Below are positions 31,111-41,845 of a stretch of DNA of 64,000 nt, one piece after another (position 1 is the first letter of the stretch; every line of letters starts with the position of its first letter). The stretch is from the NCBI RefSeq assembly GCF_963678635.1, contig NC_087063.1:76531617-76595616 (forward strand), in the 5' to 3' direction. This DNA is from Symsagittifera roscoffensis (Eukaryota; Xenacoelomorpha; Acoela; Convolutidae). A program made the translations under genes and the position numbers. The notes beneath the pieces are model-generated. The model did not search any database. It worked only from the letters and a program-made list of their open reading frames with translations, and had not been told where the DNA came from.

Positions 31111-32261
31111 GTAAGTTAGACGACAGAAAATTAAGACACAGAGCTTGTAATTCAAATTAGCATGAAACATAAAAGTCGGAAAAATGAACAAGAATAGCCG
31201 GTTGCTGAACAAGTAGTACAGAATCATTCGATCTTTTCGATTTAAGAAAATATCATAAGATTTAAAAAAAATTTGTTTAATTTTGAATAACTTCATACTA
31301 CCGACATTTTTCTTGCATTTTCAATTCTTTGCTTATAAATTTCGTAATTTTCTTTCTAGAAAATGCGATTGAATCGAGTGAAAAAAAAAGCTAGAGCGAT
31401 AGCTAAAATTTGAAAATTTCAGATTATAGCAAAAAAAATCTTGTAAAATTAAACTTGTGAGGTGAAATATTCAGCAAATTTTGTCTAATTTAGTTAGGTA
31501 AAAGTTTCAGCGCACAAATCTACCGGAAAATTATTTAATCAACATAAGGCAAGAATCGCGTCGTATGCGCGCATTATCCAATGCAGAAATAAAGAGCTTT
31601 AGGAAACAGCCAGTTTTACGAGAAAAGATAGTCCACGGAGAGTCATTTTATGAAAAAAAAAATAGCGTAAAATTTTTCTGACAAAATCTAGAAATTATAT
31701 TTTCATGGAAAATTAATTTTAGAAAATTCAAACAAAACTGAAGTTTTTTCTTCAAGAGACCTTTATACAGAAGAAATTTCGTTTTTTTTTTTGTAAAATG
31801 CTATTTTGTAGAATTAGGACTATGTTGAAATTTGGATTTTGATGTTTCACTCTCTATGTTCAACCAAAATGAAAATTTTTGTGATTTGTCTTCTCTTCTA
31901 AAGCCGACTCTTTTTACCATCTGTTTTTGCTACAATGGATACAGCATTAAATAGGATTTAGATCGTTATTAAAAAGTTTGAAATATTAAATAGTCGACTA
32001 GCTCAACTACTCGGTTGAAAATGGTTGAAACATTGAAATACACTTAGTCGTAATGTTTTTTTTTCAAGTTCGAACCTGATCGGAAAACTTTTCTCCGGCT
32101 CAACTTTTTTCGGCCAAAATATTTTTATCTTGGTCGAATTTTCCTTCGCTCAAAATTACTCATTGATCAATCGGTTGATCTGTTTCCCCGATCGACAAGT
32201 TTTTCCTCGAAGCAACTTCTTTTAGCTTCAAACTACTACTTGTTCGAACTCAGTTGAACTG

Positions 32262-32440
32262 TTTTTCCTCGGTCAAACACATTCGAAATGTTTTTCATCG
32301 GTCGAACACGTCGAAAAGTTTTTCATCGGTCTAACACGTTCGGAATGTTTTTCATCGGTCAAACACATTCGAAATGTTTTTCATCGGTCGAACACGTCGA
32401 AAAGTTTTTCATCGGTCTAACACGTTCGGAATGTTTTTTT
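32262..32440 (+). repeat. Higher-order minisatellite in LITAF intron 2
   Basis: Monomers of about 28-29 bp built on tttttcatcggt plus a variable 'caaacacattcgaaatg', 'cgaacacgtcgaaaag' or 'ctaacacgttcggaatg'. These three variants occur in that order twice, giving an about 85-bp higher-order unit. Looser relatives extend upstream to about 32,080. Confidence 0.7.
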
Positions 32441-32500
32441 TTTCATTTGGGTCGAGTCGGTCGAAAAAACGCAGAAAACCTGACCCGGGTATATTTATAG

Positions 32501-32680
32501 GTGACCACAGCCGTGGACTATGAGACCAGTGGGCTGACTTGGCTCATCTGTCTGGGTATCTTTTTCATTGGGTTCGGCTGCGGCTGCTGTTTAATTCCCT
32601 TCTTCGTGAACGAGTTCAAAAAGGCAGTGCACAGATGCCCAAACTGCAATTTCGTCATGGGACAGAAAGACGTCTTCTGA
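32501..32680 (+). CDS. LITAF-domain protein, exon 3 (membrane-anchor and second zinc knuckle)
   Basis: Acceptor atatttatag (AG 32499-32500), TGA at 32678-32680, 59 codons. It reads VTTAVDYETSGLTWLICLGI, then FFIGFGCGCCLIPFFVNEF, then KKAVHRCPNCNFVMGQKDVF. This is the core of the LITAF domain: a hydrophobic amphipathic segment that inserts monotopically into endosomal membrane, flanked by the CxxC of exon 2 and the HRCPNC here, which together bind zinc. The family acts in endosomal and lysosomal trafficking. A polyadenylation signal lies 79 nt after the stop. Confidence 0.85.
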   Translation: MTTAVDYETSGLTWLICLGIFFIGFGCGCCLIPFFVNEFKKAVHRCPNCNFVMGQKDVF

Positions 32681-32758
32681 GTTGCTTCATCAGAATACAT
32701 CTAAATTGAACATCATTACTGAATACTTTCCCAATTAAAACAATAATTAACCTGAAAA

Positions 32759-32764
32759 AATAAA
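32759..32764 (+). terminator. AATAAA polyadenylation signal of the LITAF-like gene
   Basis: AATAAA at 32759-32764, 79 nt after the stop codon at 32680, in an A-rich 3' UTR. It is the first canonical signal downstream of the gene. Confidence 0.5.
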
Positions 32765-35048
32765 ATTTTCTTATTCTTATAGTGTTTTTTGATAAACAAG
32801 GTCTTTATATTGTTCAAGAGAAGACAGATAAGCGTATAATTGACCACCAAAAAAGTTCTATAATAAAAAAAATCCCCATCAAACATGTAAACCAAAGTTC
32901 ACTTCATTTCACTGTCCGATTGAAAATAAAAAATTTTCTATATTTTCATCTATCGAATGATAAATCACAGAAATTCGGTCAATTTATCGACCTTTTTTTA
33001 GATCGACCAAATTGGTTTTCCGAGCTCTCCCAGAACATCCAAAATCCAAATGACCCTATTTTGACCAAAAATTTAGCGCTTCAAGCAAATTTAAAAAAAA
33101 AACAGGTCAAAAACCCTTTTTTGGGAACTTTTTGGAAAATTTTGACAAAAAAATGAGCTTTTTCGGCGCGCTCTTGGTTTCAATGTTAGCAAATATTGGA
33201 ACCAAAGGCGCCTTTAGAAAAAATTTAGGACTGGTCGGCCTAAATTGGATGTCATAAAATAAAAACCCATAATTTCTTGAAAAAAGCTGTCAAAAGGATT
33301 TTTTTTGTTATTAAAACTTTCGTTTGTTTAGTATTTACGTTTAAAAAAAACATTTTTTGGACATTTTACTATGCGCTGGCAATTTGATGCAATGGTAGCT
33401 AAAATATGATCCTGTAGCATGTTATCAGTTTGGCAGCTGTCTGGGGGTTGTCGCGGTGAATTGATGCGCATCCGAAACCTGCTGCATTGACCTGTTCCAA
33501 AAGCTTGCCTTGGAATCGATGCTACTCTCGTTAAAACCAGTTTATTCAAATTTTTCTCTTCCAGGATTTGCATATTTCAAAAATTGACTGCGGGCTACTC
33601 TAAGCAAATTCCCAAACAAAAAGTTTGCAATTCTCATCTACGAGTTTTGAAGTCATTTATTGATTGTGTCGTGATGAAACACGCAAAAATAATGAAAACA
33701 ATATCCACTCTGTGAACAATATGCAAACGCTTTGTCATATTCTTTCAAAAATATAGAAAAAAGAACATAAGCTTCAAGCTAGGAAAAATCAAGTTCATAC
33801 GTTATCCCAATAAGTTAACCTTATCTCATAGGTTAAAAAACACGCTATAGTACTTATAAAGCATGAAAATCAGGATTAAGTATTGAAACTTATCAAGCAT
33901 GATAAAACATTGAAACTCTGACATTTGCCATGTGAAACTTTTTGGAAGGGCTTTACCGGGCCAAAGGTCGAAAAATCTTGTTTTGAAGGCGTAAACTAAC
34001 CAGTATAATATAACTAGTTTTAGAGGGGTTCTAGCTGTGGAAACATCTTCGCAAACCACATGAGAAAATGACTTTATGAACAGAAGTTAGTTCCCTGGGA
34101 AGCCAATGAAATTGACTCTCTTAAGTCGCCGAAAATTACAGCAGCTGTTTCGATTCCACCGATAGCAGAATTGAAACAGCTACTTGGTCTGGAGTCAAGA
34201 AACCGTCAGAACTGTTTTAACGACCCAAGTAAATTTTGCAGGAGTTTTTACCAGAAAGTTAAACAAAAACTTCAATAAAAACCCTTGAAAATAAAATTTC
34301 AAGCTAATAGAAATCCTGTGCCTAGATTGAAACAAAAATTTTTCCGAAATAATTGCTGTGCTGATTTTTGCAGTCATTACCGATTATCAGCGCCAAACTA
34401 TTCGTGCAATATTAGCCGTTTTCTTACGCCAAACTAAATAGCTCGTTCAATTTTGTTATCTGTCAATTTTCGGCGGCATAATACCTAAGTCAATATCATT
34501 CGCTTACCACAAAACTAAATTGAGCCTATAAAATCAAATACCATATGTTGTTTGCAATAATTTTTCCACAGCGCGAACGCCTCTAAAATTATTAGCTATG
34601 TTAATTTCTGAAATTTTTGCCCGGCTATGTCCTTCCAAATATTTGCATCGAGCATATGCCAAAGTTTCAATCTAATATCTTGAACTTTTGCAGAGAAAAC
34701 GGCAAAAAAGTGAAGAAAAGTTTGTTCATTTGCTTTTTGAAATCCATAAGTTACAACTTCTATGTTCTGCGACTGTAGAAGCGTTCAATTTTGGTCTGGT
34801 TCTCTTTTCTATCAGATTTTTTGAGATTCTTAACATCATGTTTTTCACAACTCAGTAAACTAAAGGGTCTAAGAACTGTTCAAAGTAAATTACCTCTAAG
34901 TCTTCATACTAAAATAAAATCGGAATTTTTTAATTTTTATTTCCTACTAATCCAATTTTGAGTTAGTTGAGAGCTATAGGGGTATAAGAACTGCTCAAAG
35001 TACATTACTTCAAAGTCCTAATACTAAAATAATATCAGAGTTTTTCTA
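32765..35048. other. Gene-free stretch with a hAT-related repeat
   Basis: No supported gene. About 32,995-33,235 resembles the interior of the 42.25-kb MITE (gaccaaattggttttccgag ... ttttgggaactttttgg ... ggcgcctttagaaaaaattt), an older copy without visible ends. A short direct repeat pair (aagaactg...caaagta...attac...aagtc) occurs at 34,870-35,030, just before the mariner-type element. Confidence 0.4.
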
Positions 35049-36496
35049 CAGGGTGTTTCAAATAAACTGTAATTTTATAAAACGCTATAACTTTTTTTTG
35101 AGAAGAGATAAATACACAATTTTTTCTGCACAAGATAGATAAGTGGCGGAGATTTGAATATCTGATAAAATTGTTTTATAAAAGATGCTGAAAGTGTCCG
35201 CCGTTTTGAGCAACACAGCTTTGTAATCTTTTCGTCAAATTTCTCAATGACTCTTCGATATTATCGGGCGTTATTGTATTTCGGGCATCTTCTACAGTTT
35301 GCATGAGTTCGTCAATACTTCGTGGATTCGCACTATGAACAATTTTCACCAGATGACCCCACAGCCAAAAATCCAGGGGATTCAGGTCCGGACTCTGAGG
35401 TGGCCAGGGTATAGGGGTTCGTCTACTTATAATTCTGTCGTTGAACTTTGTCCCAAGCCAACTGAGTACGCGTCCCGTGCAGTGACATGTGGCTCCGTCT
35501 TGCATAAACCATATGCGCCTCAAGTTTCGTCGTTCTCGAATGACTGGCCAGAGGTCGTGTTCCAGCATGTTCAGATACGAAAACTGGTTCAGTGTTATTG
35601 GTCGTTGCTGTTCGTCTACGAACCAAAACGGGCCAAGAACAGCTCCTTGAAGGAAACCCATCCAGCACATCACTTTCTTTTTGCCCTGGTACTTGCACTC
35701 CGCGTATTCTCTGGGGTTAACTAAACTCCATCTCCTATCGTTTTGAGAATTTGGAGAGTTGTCGAGCACCCACCACTTTTCGTCTGAGAAAATCACCCGT
35801 GATGTGAAATCTGCCGCTGTTTCAATCTTGCTCAAGCACCAGACACCAAAAGTAAGTCTCAAGCCGAAGTTCGTCTCTTTAATTTGGTGTGTTTTGAGCA
35901 CTTTGTAGGGCTTCATTTTGGCAGCTCTCGCGACTCTCCAAGTTGTGGTGCGGCTCAACCCCAAATCAGCTGCTGCTTTAGTTATTGAATCTTTAGGATG
36001 AAAATCAAAGTGTCTTATAATACTGGCATTCGCTTCATCGGTTCCTGGTAACCCCGTTCTTTTTCGATGCTGCCCTTGAAATTTCGATAACCCGCCTCTT
36101 TCTTGGAACCGTTTCCACACTCTGATAAACTGCGTAAGTTGAAGTGTTGATGCAACGCGTGGGGCAATGTAATATTCATTGATATATTTTCTCCGAACCT
36201 CAGTTGGGGATTCATAAATTGCAAACAAACAAATGATCCGTTTTTCTTCGTTTACTGTGAAAACCATTTTCATTTACGTATGAACAAATAGTTAAAAAAA
36301 AATTTTGTTGCGTGGAAGCGTGAAATAGTTGGAAAATCGCGGGTATTCACTATCGAGTTCAATTCATCAACGCAGTTTTTGAGTTTTATCAAATCTCCGC
36401 CTGTTCTACATAATATCACCGAATTTGAAGTCGAAATGATCAACAGTTATGAAATGAGAAGCTTTTATAACATTACAGTTTATTTGAAACACCCTG
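35049..36496 (-). mobile_element. Complete mariner/IS630-type transposon with TIRs and TA duplication
   Basis: 1,448 bp. The left end cagggtgtttcaaataaact (35049 on) and the reverse complement of the right end (from 36496) match over about 33 bp with one mismatch. TA flanks both ends (35047-35048 and 36497-36498), the hallmark of Tc1/mariner insertion. The single gene inside is on the minus strand and open throughout, so the copy is young and potentially once active here. Confidence 0.9.
35176..36273 (-). CDS. Mariner-like transposase (365 aa, DD41D spacing)
   Basis: ATG at 36273 (a second ATG two codons on), TAA at 35176-35178. The N-terminal helix-turn-helix region includes DSITKAAADLGLSRTTTWRV. 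Catalytic acids: D in RVIFSDEKWW, D in IWFMQDGATCH, and D in PQSPDLNPLDFWLWG. Counting from the second D to the D of PLD gives 41 intervening residues, i.e. DD41D rather than the mariner DD34D. The enzyme cuts and pastes DNA at TA sites using the flanking inverted repeats. No nonsense codon or frameshift is seen. Which IS630-Tc1-mariner subfamily it belongs to needs a phylogeny. Confidence 0.9.
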   Translation of the reverse strand: MKMVFTVNEEKRIICLFAIYESPTEVRRKYINEYYIAPRVASTLQLTQFIRVWKRFQERGGLSKFQGQHRKRTGLPGTDEANASIIRHFDFHPKDSITKAAADLGLSRTTTWRVARAAKMKPYKVLKTHQIKETNFGLRLTFGVWCLSKIETAADFTSRVIFSDEKWWVLDNSPNSQNDRRWSLVNPREYAECKYQGKKKVMCWMGFLQGAVLGPFWFVDEQQRPITLNQFSYLNMLEHDLWPVIRERRNLRRIWFMQDGATCHCTGRVLSWLGTKFNDRIISRRTPIPWPPQSPDLNPLDFWLWGHLVKIVHSANPRSIDELMQTVEDARNTITPDNIEESLRNLTKRLQSCVAQNGGHFQHLL

Positions 36497-37001
36497 TATT
36501 TTATTTTCTACACATCAAATTTACAAATTATGTCTTCTGGTCAAATCAGAGTTTTTTTTTGACAAATTACGTGTTCTGATTACCAAAAATGGATGAATGG
36601 GCCAAACAAACAAATTACCAGATATGTTTTTGATATTATCAAAGGTCAAATAACCAAATTAAGATCATCGGAGCTGTGTTTTTCATAAACTTTATCGCAG
36701 TTTACGAAAGTTTGGGTTATTGAAGTGATTTGTTCTGCAAAAAGCAGAAAAATTCGCTGAACTCTGATTATTTACTTCATTGATTTAGATTGTTATTTGT
36801 TCGTGCATGTTATTGCAGTTCATTGAATTTTATGCTGAACAAGCTACTATAGTGTTGATTGAAAACAACCGGATAAAATTCACTAAAACAGAATTTTCTA
36901 ATTTTTTTTCAAACTGGTTTATAGGAAAAAAAACTTGGAATTTTATCAGCTTTCTTATAGTGCAAATTTATAGAAAAATTTAAATAAGTTACACCCTTAA
37001 A

Positions 37002-37106
37002 ACTAAATTTGATTAAAAATAAGAAGGTAAACAGGGTCAGTTTTAGTTATTCTTATATCAATTGACTCTGTTTACCTCCTTATTTTTAAACCAAATTAAA
37101 TGACCC
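37002..37106. repeat. Hairpin-forming inverted repeat
   Basis: Arms at about 37,002-37,044 and 37,060-37,106: taaaaataagaaggtaaac is answered by gtttacctccttattttta, with few mismatches and a loop of about 18 nt. The arms extend about 40 bp in all. No coding sequence inside; it looks like a small foldback element. Confidence 0.6.
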
Positions 37107-37429
37107 ATTTTAACGGCGCAATTAATTTTGATTTGAATTTTGCATGAAAATGCATCTTAAAAAAGCTGGTTAAAAGCCAAGCCTTTTTTGCGTTTATCAC
37201 TTTTTGGCCAAAACTAACCCAATTTGAGAAAAAAGATTAACAAAGTTTTGTTTTAGTCCATTTTATCCGTTTGTTTTTATTCAGCACTATGATCAGCGTG
37301 TTCATGCGTGAGCAAAAAAAACTTAATCAATGAATTACATCGTCAAAACTCGGCAAAAAAAATAACCAACCCAAATGTTCGTGAAATGGGAGGTGATTTA
37401 TAAAAAACACGTTCTGAAAACACACCGTA

Positions 37430-37822
37430 GATTTGATGATCGAAATTTTGAAATAAAACGACTGTTGTTGACAATAATTGCATAAATCACACAAGTATAC
37501 TCGAAGCCAGATTCAAAGTTTGAAACGTTATTTCAATCGGTTTCATTTTTGATAAGTTTATGAAATTTGATTTTCTAGTTTAAAAAATCTTTGGATAAAT
37601 TGCCGACTAATTTGTGTGAACGTCATATAAGTCCACTAAAACTGCCCGACAAGTAAACTAGAATTTTAAAACTAGAAAACAAAATTTCATAAATTTACCA
37701 AGAATGATTCCGCTCGAAATATCGTTTTGAACTTTGAATCTGGACTCTAGTATCTTTTTGTGATATATGCAACTTTTGTCAACAACAGTCATTTTATTTG
37801 AAATGATTTCAAGTTCGATTTC
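37430..37822. repeat. Long inverted repeat (foldback), arms about 150 bp
   Basis: The left arm, about 37,430-37,585, and the right arm, about 37,668-37,822, are reverse complements at roughly 85% by eye (gactgttgttgacaat..., ccagattcaaagttt..., gtttatgaaattt...). A loop of about 80 bp lies between. Direct copies of an ataaaaaacacgttctgaaa-like sequence occur just outside (37,397 and 37,902). It is probably a MITE or foldback element. Confidence 0.6.
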
Positions 37823-38056
37823 AATTTTCTAGAACTTCATAAAGTTCTATGATTAAAATTCTAACGTTTTTAAAGTTATTGAGAAAGAAATGTTAAAGTT
37901 TCATAAAAAACATGTCTCGAAAACTAAAACGTAGAAAAACCTATTTTAAAGAAATGCTTGGGCATTTTATTTAGGTTGATTATCTCTGGAATCAATTAGA
38001 TTTCTCTTTTTGAACCAAAAATTTACGCGGCATACGCAATGATCAAAAAATAAAGT

Positions 38057-38356
38057 ATGATGCGCAGTTTTGTAGAAGTTTTCAAGCAAATTTCAGACCC
38101 TTCCAATGTGAAATGGAGTCAGATATCAGAGAGGGCTCTAATTCAAACCGATATTCGCTTTGCGTTGAGGCGTATCAATAAGCTTTGTATATCAAAATTA
38201 CCCATTAGGGATCTTCTAGATAATAGTGTTGCCAAATGTTTGAGTAAAATGAGTGCACACTTCCGCTTCAAATCTAAAAATAATTTTATTGACAAATGTT
38301 TTTTTTTTCATCGAAAACATTTGTTTGGAGAAGGAACAAGTCCTAATTGTTTTTAA
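38057..38356 (+). CDS. ORF resembling the LEDGF/HRP2 integrase-binding domain
   Basis: 99 codons, ATG at 38057. ALIQTDIRFALRRINKLCIS, then LPIRDLLDNSVAKCLSKMSA, then FRFKSKNNFIDKC and a GEG near the end follow the helix order and spacing of the integrase-binding domain of PSIP1/LEDGF-type chromatin readers (short helices, a late G-E-G). No PWWP domain or other exon was found nearby. The start context and end (no donor) do not look like a normal exon, so it may be a retroposed or isolated fragment. The similarity is by recognition only and modest. Confidence 0.35.
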   Translation: MMRSFVEVFKQISDPSNVKWSQISERALIQTDIRFALRRINKLCISKLPIRDLLDNSVAKCLSKMSAHFRFKSKNNFIDKCFFFHRKHLFGEGTSPNCF

Positions 38357-40378
38357 AGTTCATAACGTGTCTGAAACTATTTACGATTGCTTGCGACTCA
38401 TTTGTGACACCTCCTAAAATAATTCAAACTATCAAAGAAGTTCTAATTTAGTTAACAAATCTACTACTCGGACCAAGTATTGACATCAATTGAGTGTTCG
38501 AGCCGTTTTTCAACAGCTAGAGTTTACACGTCGGGCAGTTTTATTGGAAATAAATGAAGTACAGATAAATTAGTCCGGCAACTTATCCAAACGATTGAGT
38601 ATGAGCATTTTCAGTAATGTTTGATCGGCTTAATAAAAAACGATATGCGGTTTTCAATTACAAAACAGAGCAAATTTCAGCCTTGACAACTATTTTTGGA
38701 TATGTTACTTGGACAAACATCCTAAGTTTATATTTGCCAAATTTCAAACTGATGGTTTCTTAGTTAATTCAAGTTCGCAATGCTTCAAGATTTTTTTTAA
38801 AAAATCTGCAATGCCTGGATTTTCATTTACCACATAAGTTCAAACTTTCAGTGAGCCATGTTTTTATGACTTTACGCTAAAATTAAATTACATGTTGATT
38901 AACTGGCAAAAAAAGAGCTTTTCTTGAGGTCATTTGAAATTAAAAACAAATTTTAGTGGAATGATATGCGATATAATAATTGTGAAAATATTCTTTTTTC
39001 TAGCTATCATAATAGAAAATATTGCCTGAATTGGTGGCACATTACCAATTATTATGACAACTTTTTTGGCAAACTTTTCTTATTATAATTTTTTTTATCC
39101 GAGAAATTTTAGTCTTCAGGCTAAATAAAAAAACCAACCCGAGTATATATATTTATCACTATCTTCAAAACTCGGAACAAAAAGACGAAAATATGTTTCC
39201 CCAAGCATGAGATGAACAATGGAAATGCATAAGTAGCGCATGAAAATCAAAAATTTGACAGGTCTTCTTACAGTTTTAAAAAACTTTTTAACACAGTTGA
39301 TGAAGAAATTTAGTTCGAAAAAAATATATTTGTGAAATTATTCGGAATTTTTGTACCGCTAGTAAATTTAAGCGTAATTGTGTATTGCAGAAACATCAAA
39401 AATTAAAACTCAAATGTTTGCTCAAATTGTATAAACTCTAATTTATCAAAGGGTTTCTCAGATTTAATTTCAGATCTGAGCTGTTGTTTTTGAAGGTTAG
39501 TTCAGATCTGAAATTTGTAAATTCTTATCAAGATCTGAAATAATCATTTTCAGATCTGAGAATCAACTTATGTGAGAAATAAAGAATTCCAGATCTTGCA
39601 CAGAAAATTCCGTGGGTACTGGAAGCAAATGGGTCGAGCGCAGCTTGAACAAAAGTCAAGAACAGTAAAAAAAAAAGTTGTTCGAACAACTGTTGGATTG
39701 CATTTCTTTGAAATTTCCTGATAAATTTTTCACAAATTTGCAAATGAATCAAATCAAATTAACGAAAACGTTACTAAACTTCAACTTTCATATACTTTAA
39801 GAACAGAATGAAAATTATTGTTCTTTATTTTGTATGTGCTGAAATATTACAATAGTTGCCAAAGTACAAGCACTATAGTTGCCAGAGTACAAGCCGATTA
39901 AAATTAAGTTTTCGTTCTGAGGCTGCTAAAGTGAACTCATATCCAAATTCAATCGAGACTGTCAAATTCAGTCGAGCACACTTGGGTCCCGCGAATAAGT
40001 TTTTTCTCCTTGAGTTTGCTTTAAAGTTGCTGGTACACGAAAAATTACACAAATTTGAAGCAACCAAAAAATCTAAGTTTTCAGAACCAAAACCAGTATT
40101 TGATCGTCTTACGAACAATGTACTTATTAAAAGCCTGATTGAACCCAGAGTATTTCATTTTCATCTGTGAGGGTCTGATAGTAAGCTTTGTGAGTCTTTT
40201 GGAATAACCAGTGAATAATATACGCAAACGTATCTCAGCAGAAATTTTGGTTTATCGCGCTTATCAAATAAGAACACCGAATTGAAACAAAACAGATTTT
40301 GAATGAAACTTTGAAAGTTTAAATCAGTTCAATATCACACTTTTCTTCTTAATTTCAACCGGTTTCAAAAATCTTCTT
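38357..40378. other. Gene-free stretch upstream of the FMO gene
   Basis: No supported exon. The palindromic 10-mer tcagatctga or close variants recurs four times at about 39,470-39,560. atagttgccaaagtacaagc-type direct repeats lie at 39,852-39,895. An about 22-bp sequence at 38,521-38,545 is the reverse complement of 37,638-37,659. The last few hundred bases should hold the FMO promoter but show no firm motif. Confidence 0.4.
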
Positions 40379-40572
40379 ATGATGCCGACTGCAAATCAAC
40401 TCAACGTTAATACAGGATCAGCGGAAGAGGCTAACAAAGTTCGTATTTGTGTTATTGGGGCAGGTCCTGCTGGTCTGATGACCTTGAGAGCTCTGCAGAG
40501 CCTAGACGTGAACAAGTTCGACGTCACCTGCTATGAGAGATATGCAGAAGTTGGAGGAATGTGGAATTTTCG
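40379..40572 (+). CDS. Flavin-containing monooxygenase, exon 1 (FAD-binding)
   Basis: ATG at 40379 (another directly after). KVRICVIGAGPAGLMTLRAL is the FAD-binding GxGxxG Rossmann motif, and CYERYAEVGGMWNF is the conserved FMO segment after it ('ExxxxxGGxW'). Donor ttcg|gtatta (GT 40573), phase 2. FMOs use NADPH and O2 to oxygenate nucleophilic N or S atoms. The gene continues with exons at 40941 and 41668. Confidence 0.85.
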
Positions 40573-40940
40573 GTATTATGGGAACTTTTTAATCTTTTTT
40601 ATAGTCACTGTTTTGTTTTCAATTGCTTTAACCGAGTAAACATCCCAAGTGGAGGTCCATTTTGAGAGGTGTACTTTCCAAAAAGTACATAAACTTTTGT
40701 AGAACTATATGTACTCCTTATGAGCAGATTAAAAGATAAGTATTTCACGAATTGTTTCACCATTTTAACCAGCTATTTGCAAAATACAATTTCATTACGA
40801 AAAACACTCAACATTTTCTTGCATTGCAAGGTTCTCTTATCCTAAAATGGTTATAATTTGTTCGTGTTCGATGGAGCAAACAAATGTATCGTCTGTGCTT
40901 AAAACAAAAAAGAAGTAACTCAAAATTATCAGATGATCAG

Positions 40941-41422
40941 TGGTGAAGACACACTTAATGATTTCAGACCTGTAGAAGGATTGGAAGAAGATGGTATGGA
41001 GCGACATTCCACAGCTTACTACGGTCTGGTAGCCAACAGTTCCAAGTACTTCGAGGAGTGTCCCGAATTTCCCTTTCATAAGTACGATGCCAGTAAAGAC
41101 ACCGGGTTCGAATGTTTTCCCAGCTGGGACGACAACGTCCGATATATGAATGAATTTACAGACCATTTTGGTATTAGAAAGAACATCCGTTTCAAATCAT
41201 GGATTGAATCCGTCAAGTTCAATTCACAAGCTGAAAAATTTGATGTAAAAGTGAAAAATTTAGCAGAGGAAAACGGGCGGGATGTTCTAGAAGTTTTTGA
41301 TTACGTAATCGTCGGCACTGGACATTATCATGAACCAAACTACATTACCTACCCGGGACAGGAAACGTTTCCAGGGAAAATTTTACATGCTAAATACTTC
41401 CACGATGCTGAGAGATACAATG
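40941..41422 (+). CDS. Flavin-containing monooxygenase, exon 2
   Basis: Acceptor atgatcag (AG 40939-40940), chosen because it keeps the exon 1 frame open; the earlier AG would give a stop. It covers STAYYGLVANSSKYFEECPE, the typical FPFxxYD/F region (FPFHKYDAS), YMNEFTDHFGIRKNIRF and FDYVIVGTGHYHEPNYITYP, the '[AV]xGTGHYxxPxxP' stretch of FMOs, then FPGKILHAKYFHDAERY. Donor aatg|gtaaaa (GT 41423), phase 1. Confidence 0.85.
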
Positions 41423-41667
41423 GTAAAATATTCAACTATATCACACTCCTGAAATTTTGAGGGACCAGAAAAAAACATTAGAACGGAAAGCGTTATGAAG
41501 AACTTGTCTAAATTTTTGTGAAGCTTTGCTTTTCCCTCATTTTTTTTTCTGAAAATTTTGGTGCTTTTTGAATTGTTACTTTACTGCAAACCGTTAAACT
41601 AAAAAAGGCAGCTTTAAATGTTCAACTTTGATTTTCATCCTCGGCCTTTGACTTGATTTAATTCCAG

Positions 41668-41845
41668 GAAAAAGAGTTCTTCTGGTTGGCTCTAACTTCT
41701 CAGCTGAAGACTTTGCTTGTCTGTTGGTTAAGGCACAAGCTGCCAAGGTCACAGTGAGTGCACGTACACAGCCAATTATGATAGGACTCCCTAAAGAGGT
41801 GGATCTGAAAAGGCCTGTCAAGAACATCGAAGGAACGACCATCAA
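41668..41845 (+). CDS. Flavin-containing monooxygenase, exon 3 (NADPH-binding)
   Basis: Acceptor taattccag (AG 41666-41667), donor caa|gtgagg (GT 41846). GKRVLLVGSNFSAEDFACLL is the second Rossmann motif of FMOs (GxSxSAxD-like, N in place of the first S), binding NADPH. VTVSARTQPIMIGLPKEV and KNIEGTTIK follow. The expected next exon (FEDG...CTGY) is not found in the following 20 kb but exists, in compatible phase, at 15331 and 17060. The gene is therefore incomplete here or rearranged. Confidence 0.8.

Noticed and set aside
39856-40170. 104-codon ORF upstream of the FMO gene
   Set aside because: No recognisable domain, no splice signals; a minus-strand ORF of similar length covers the same bases.
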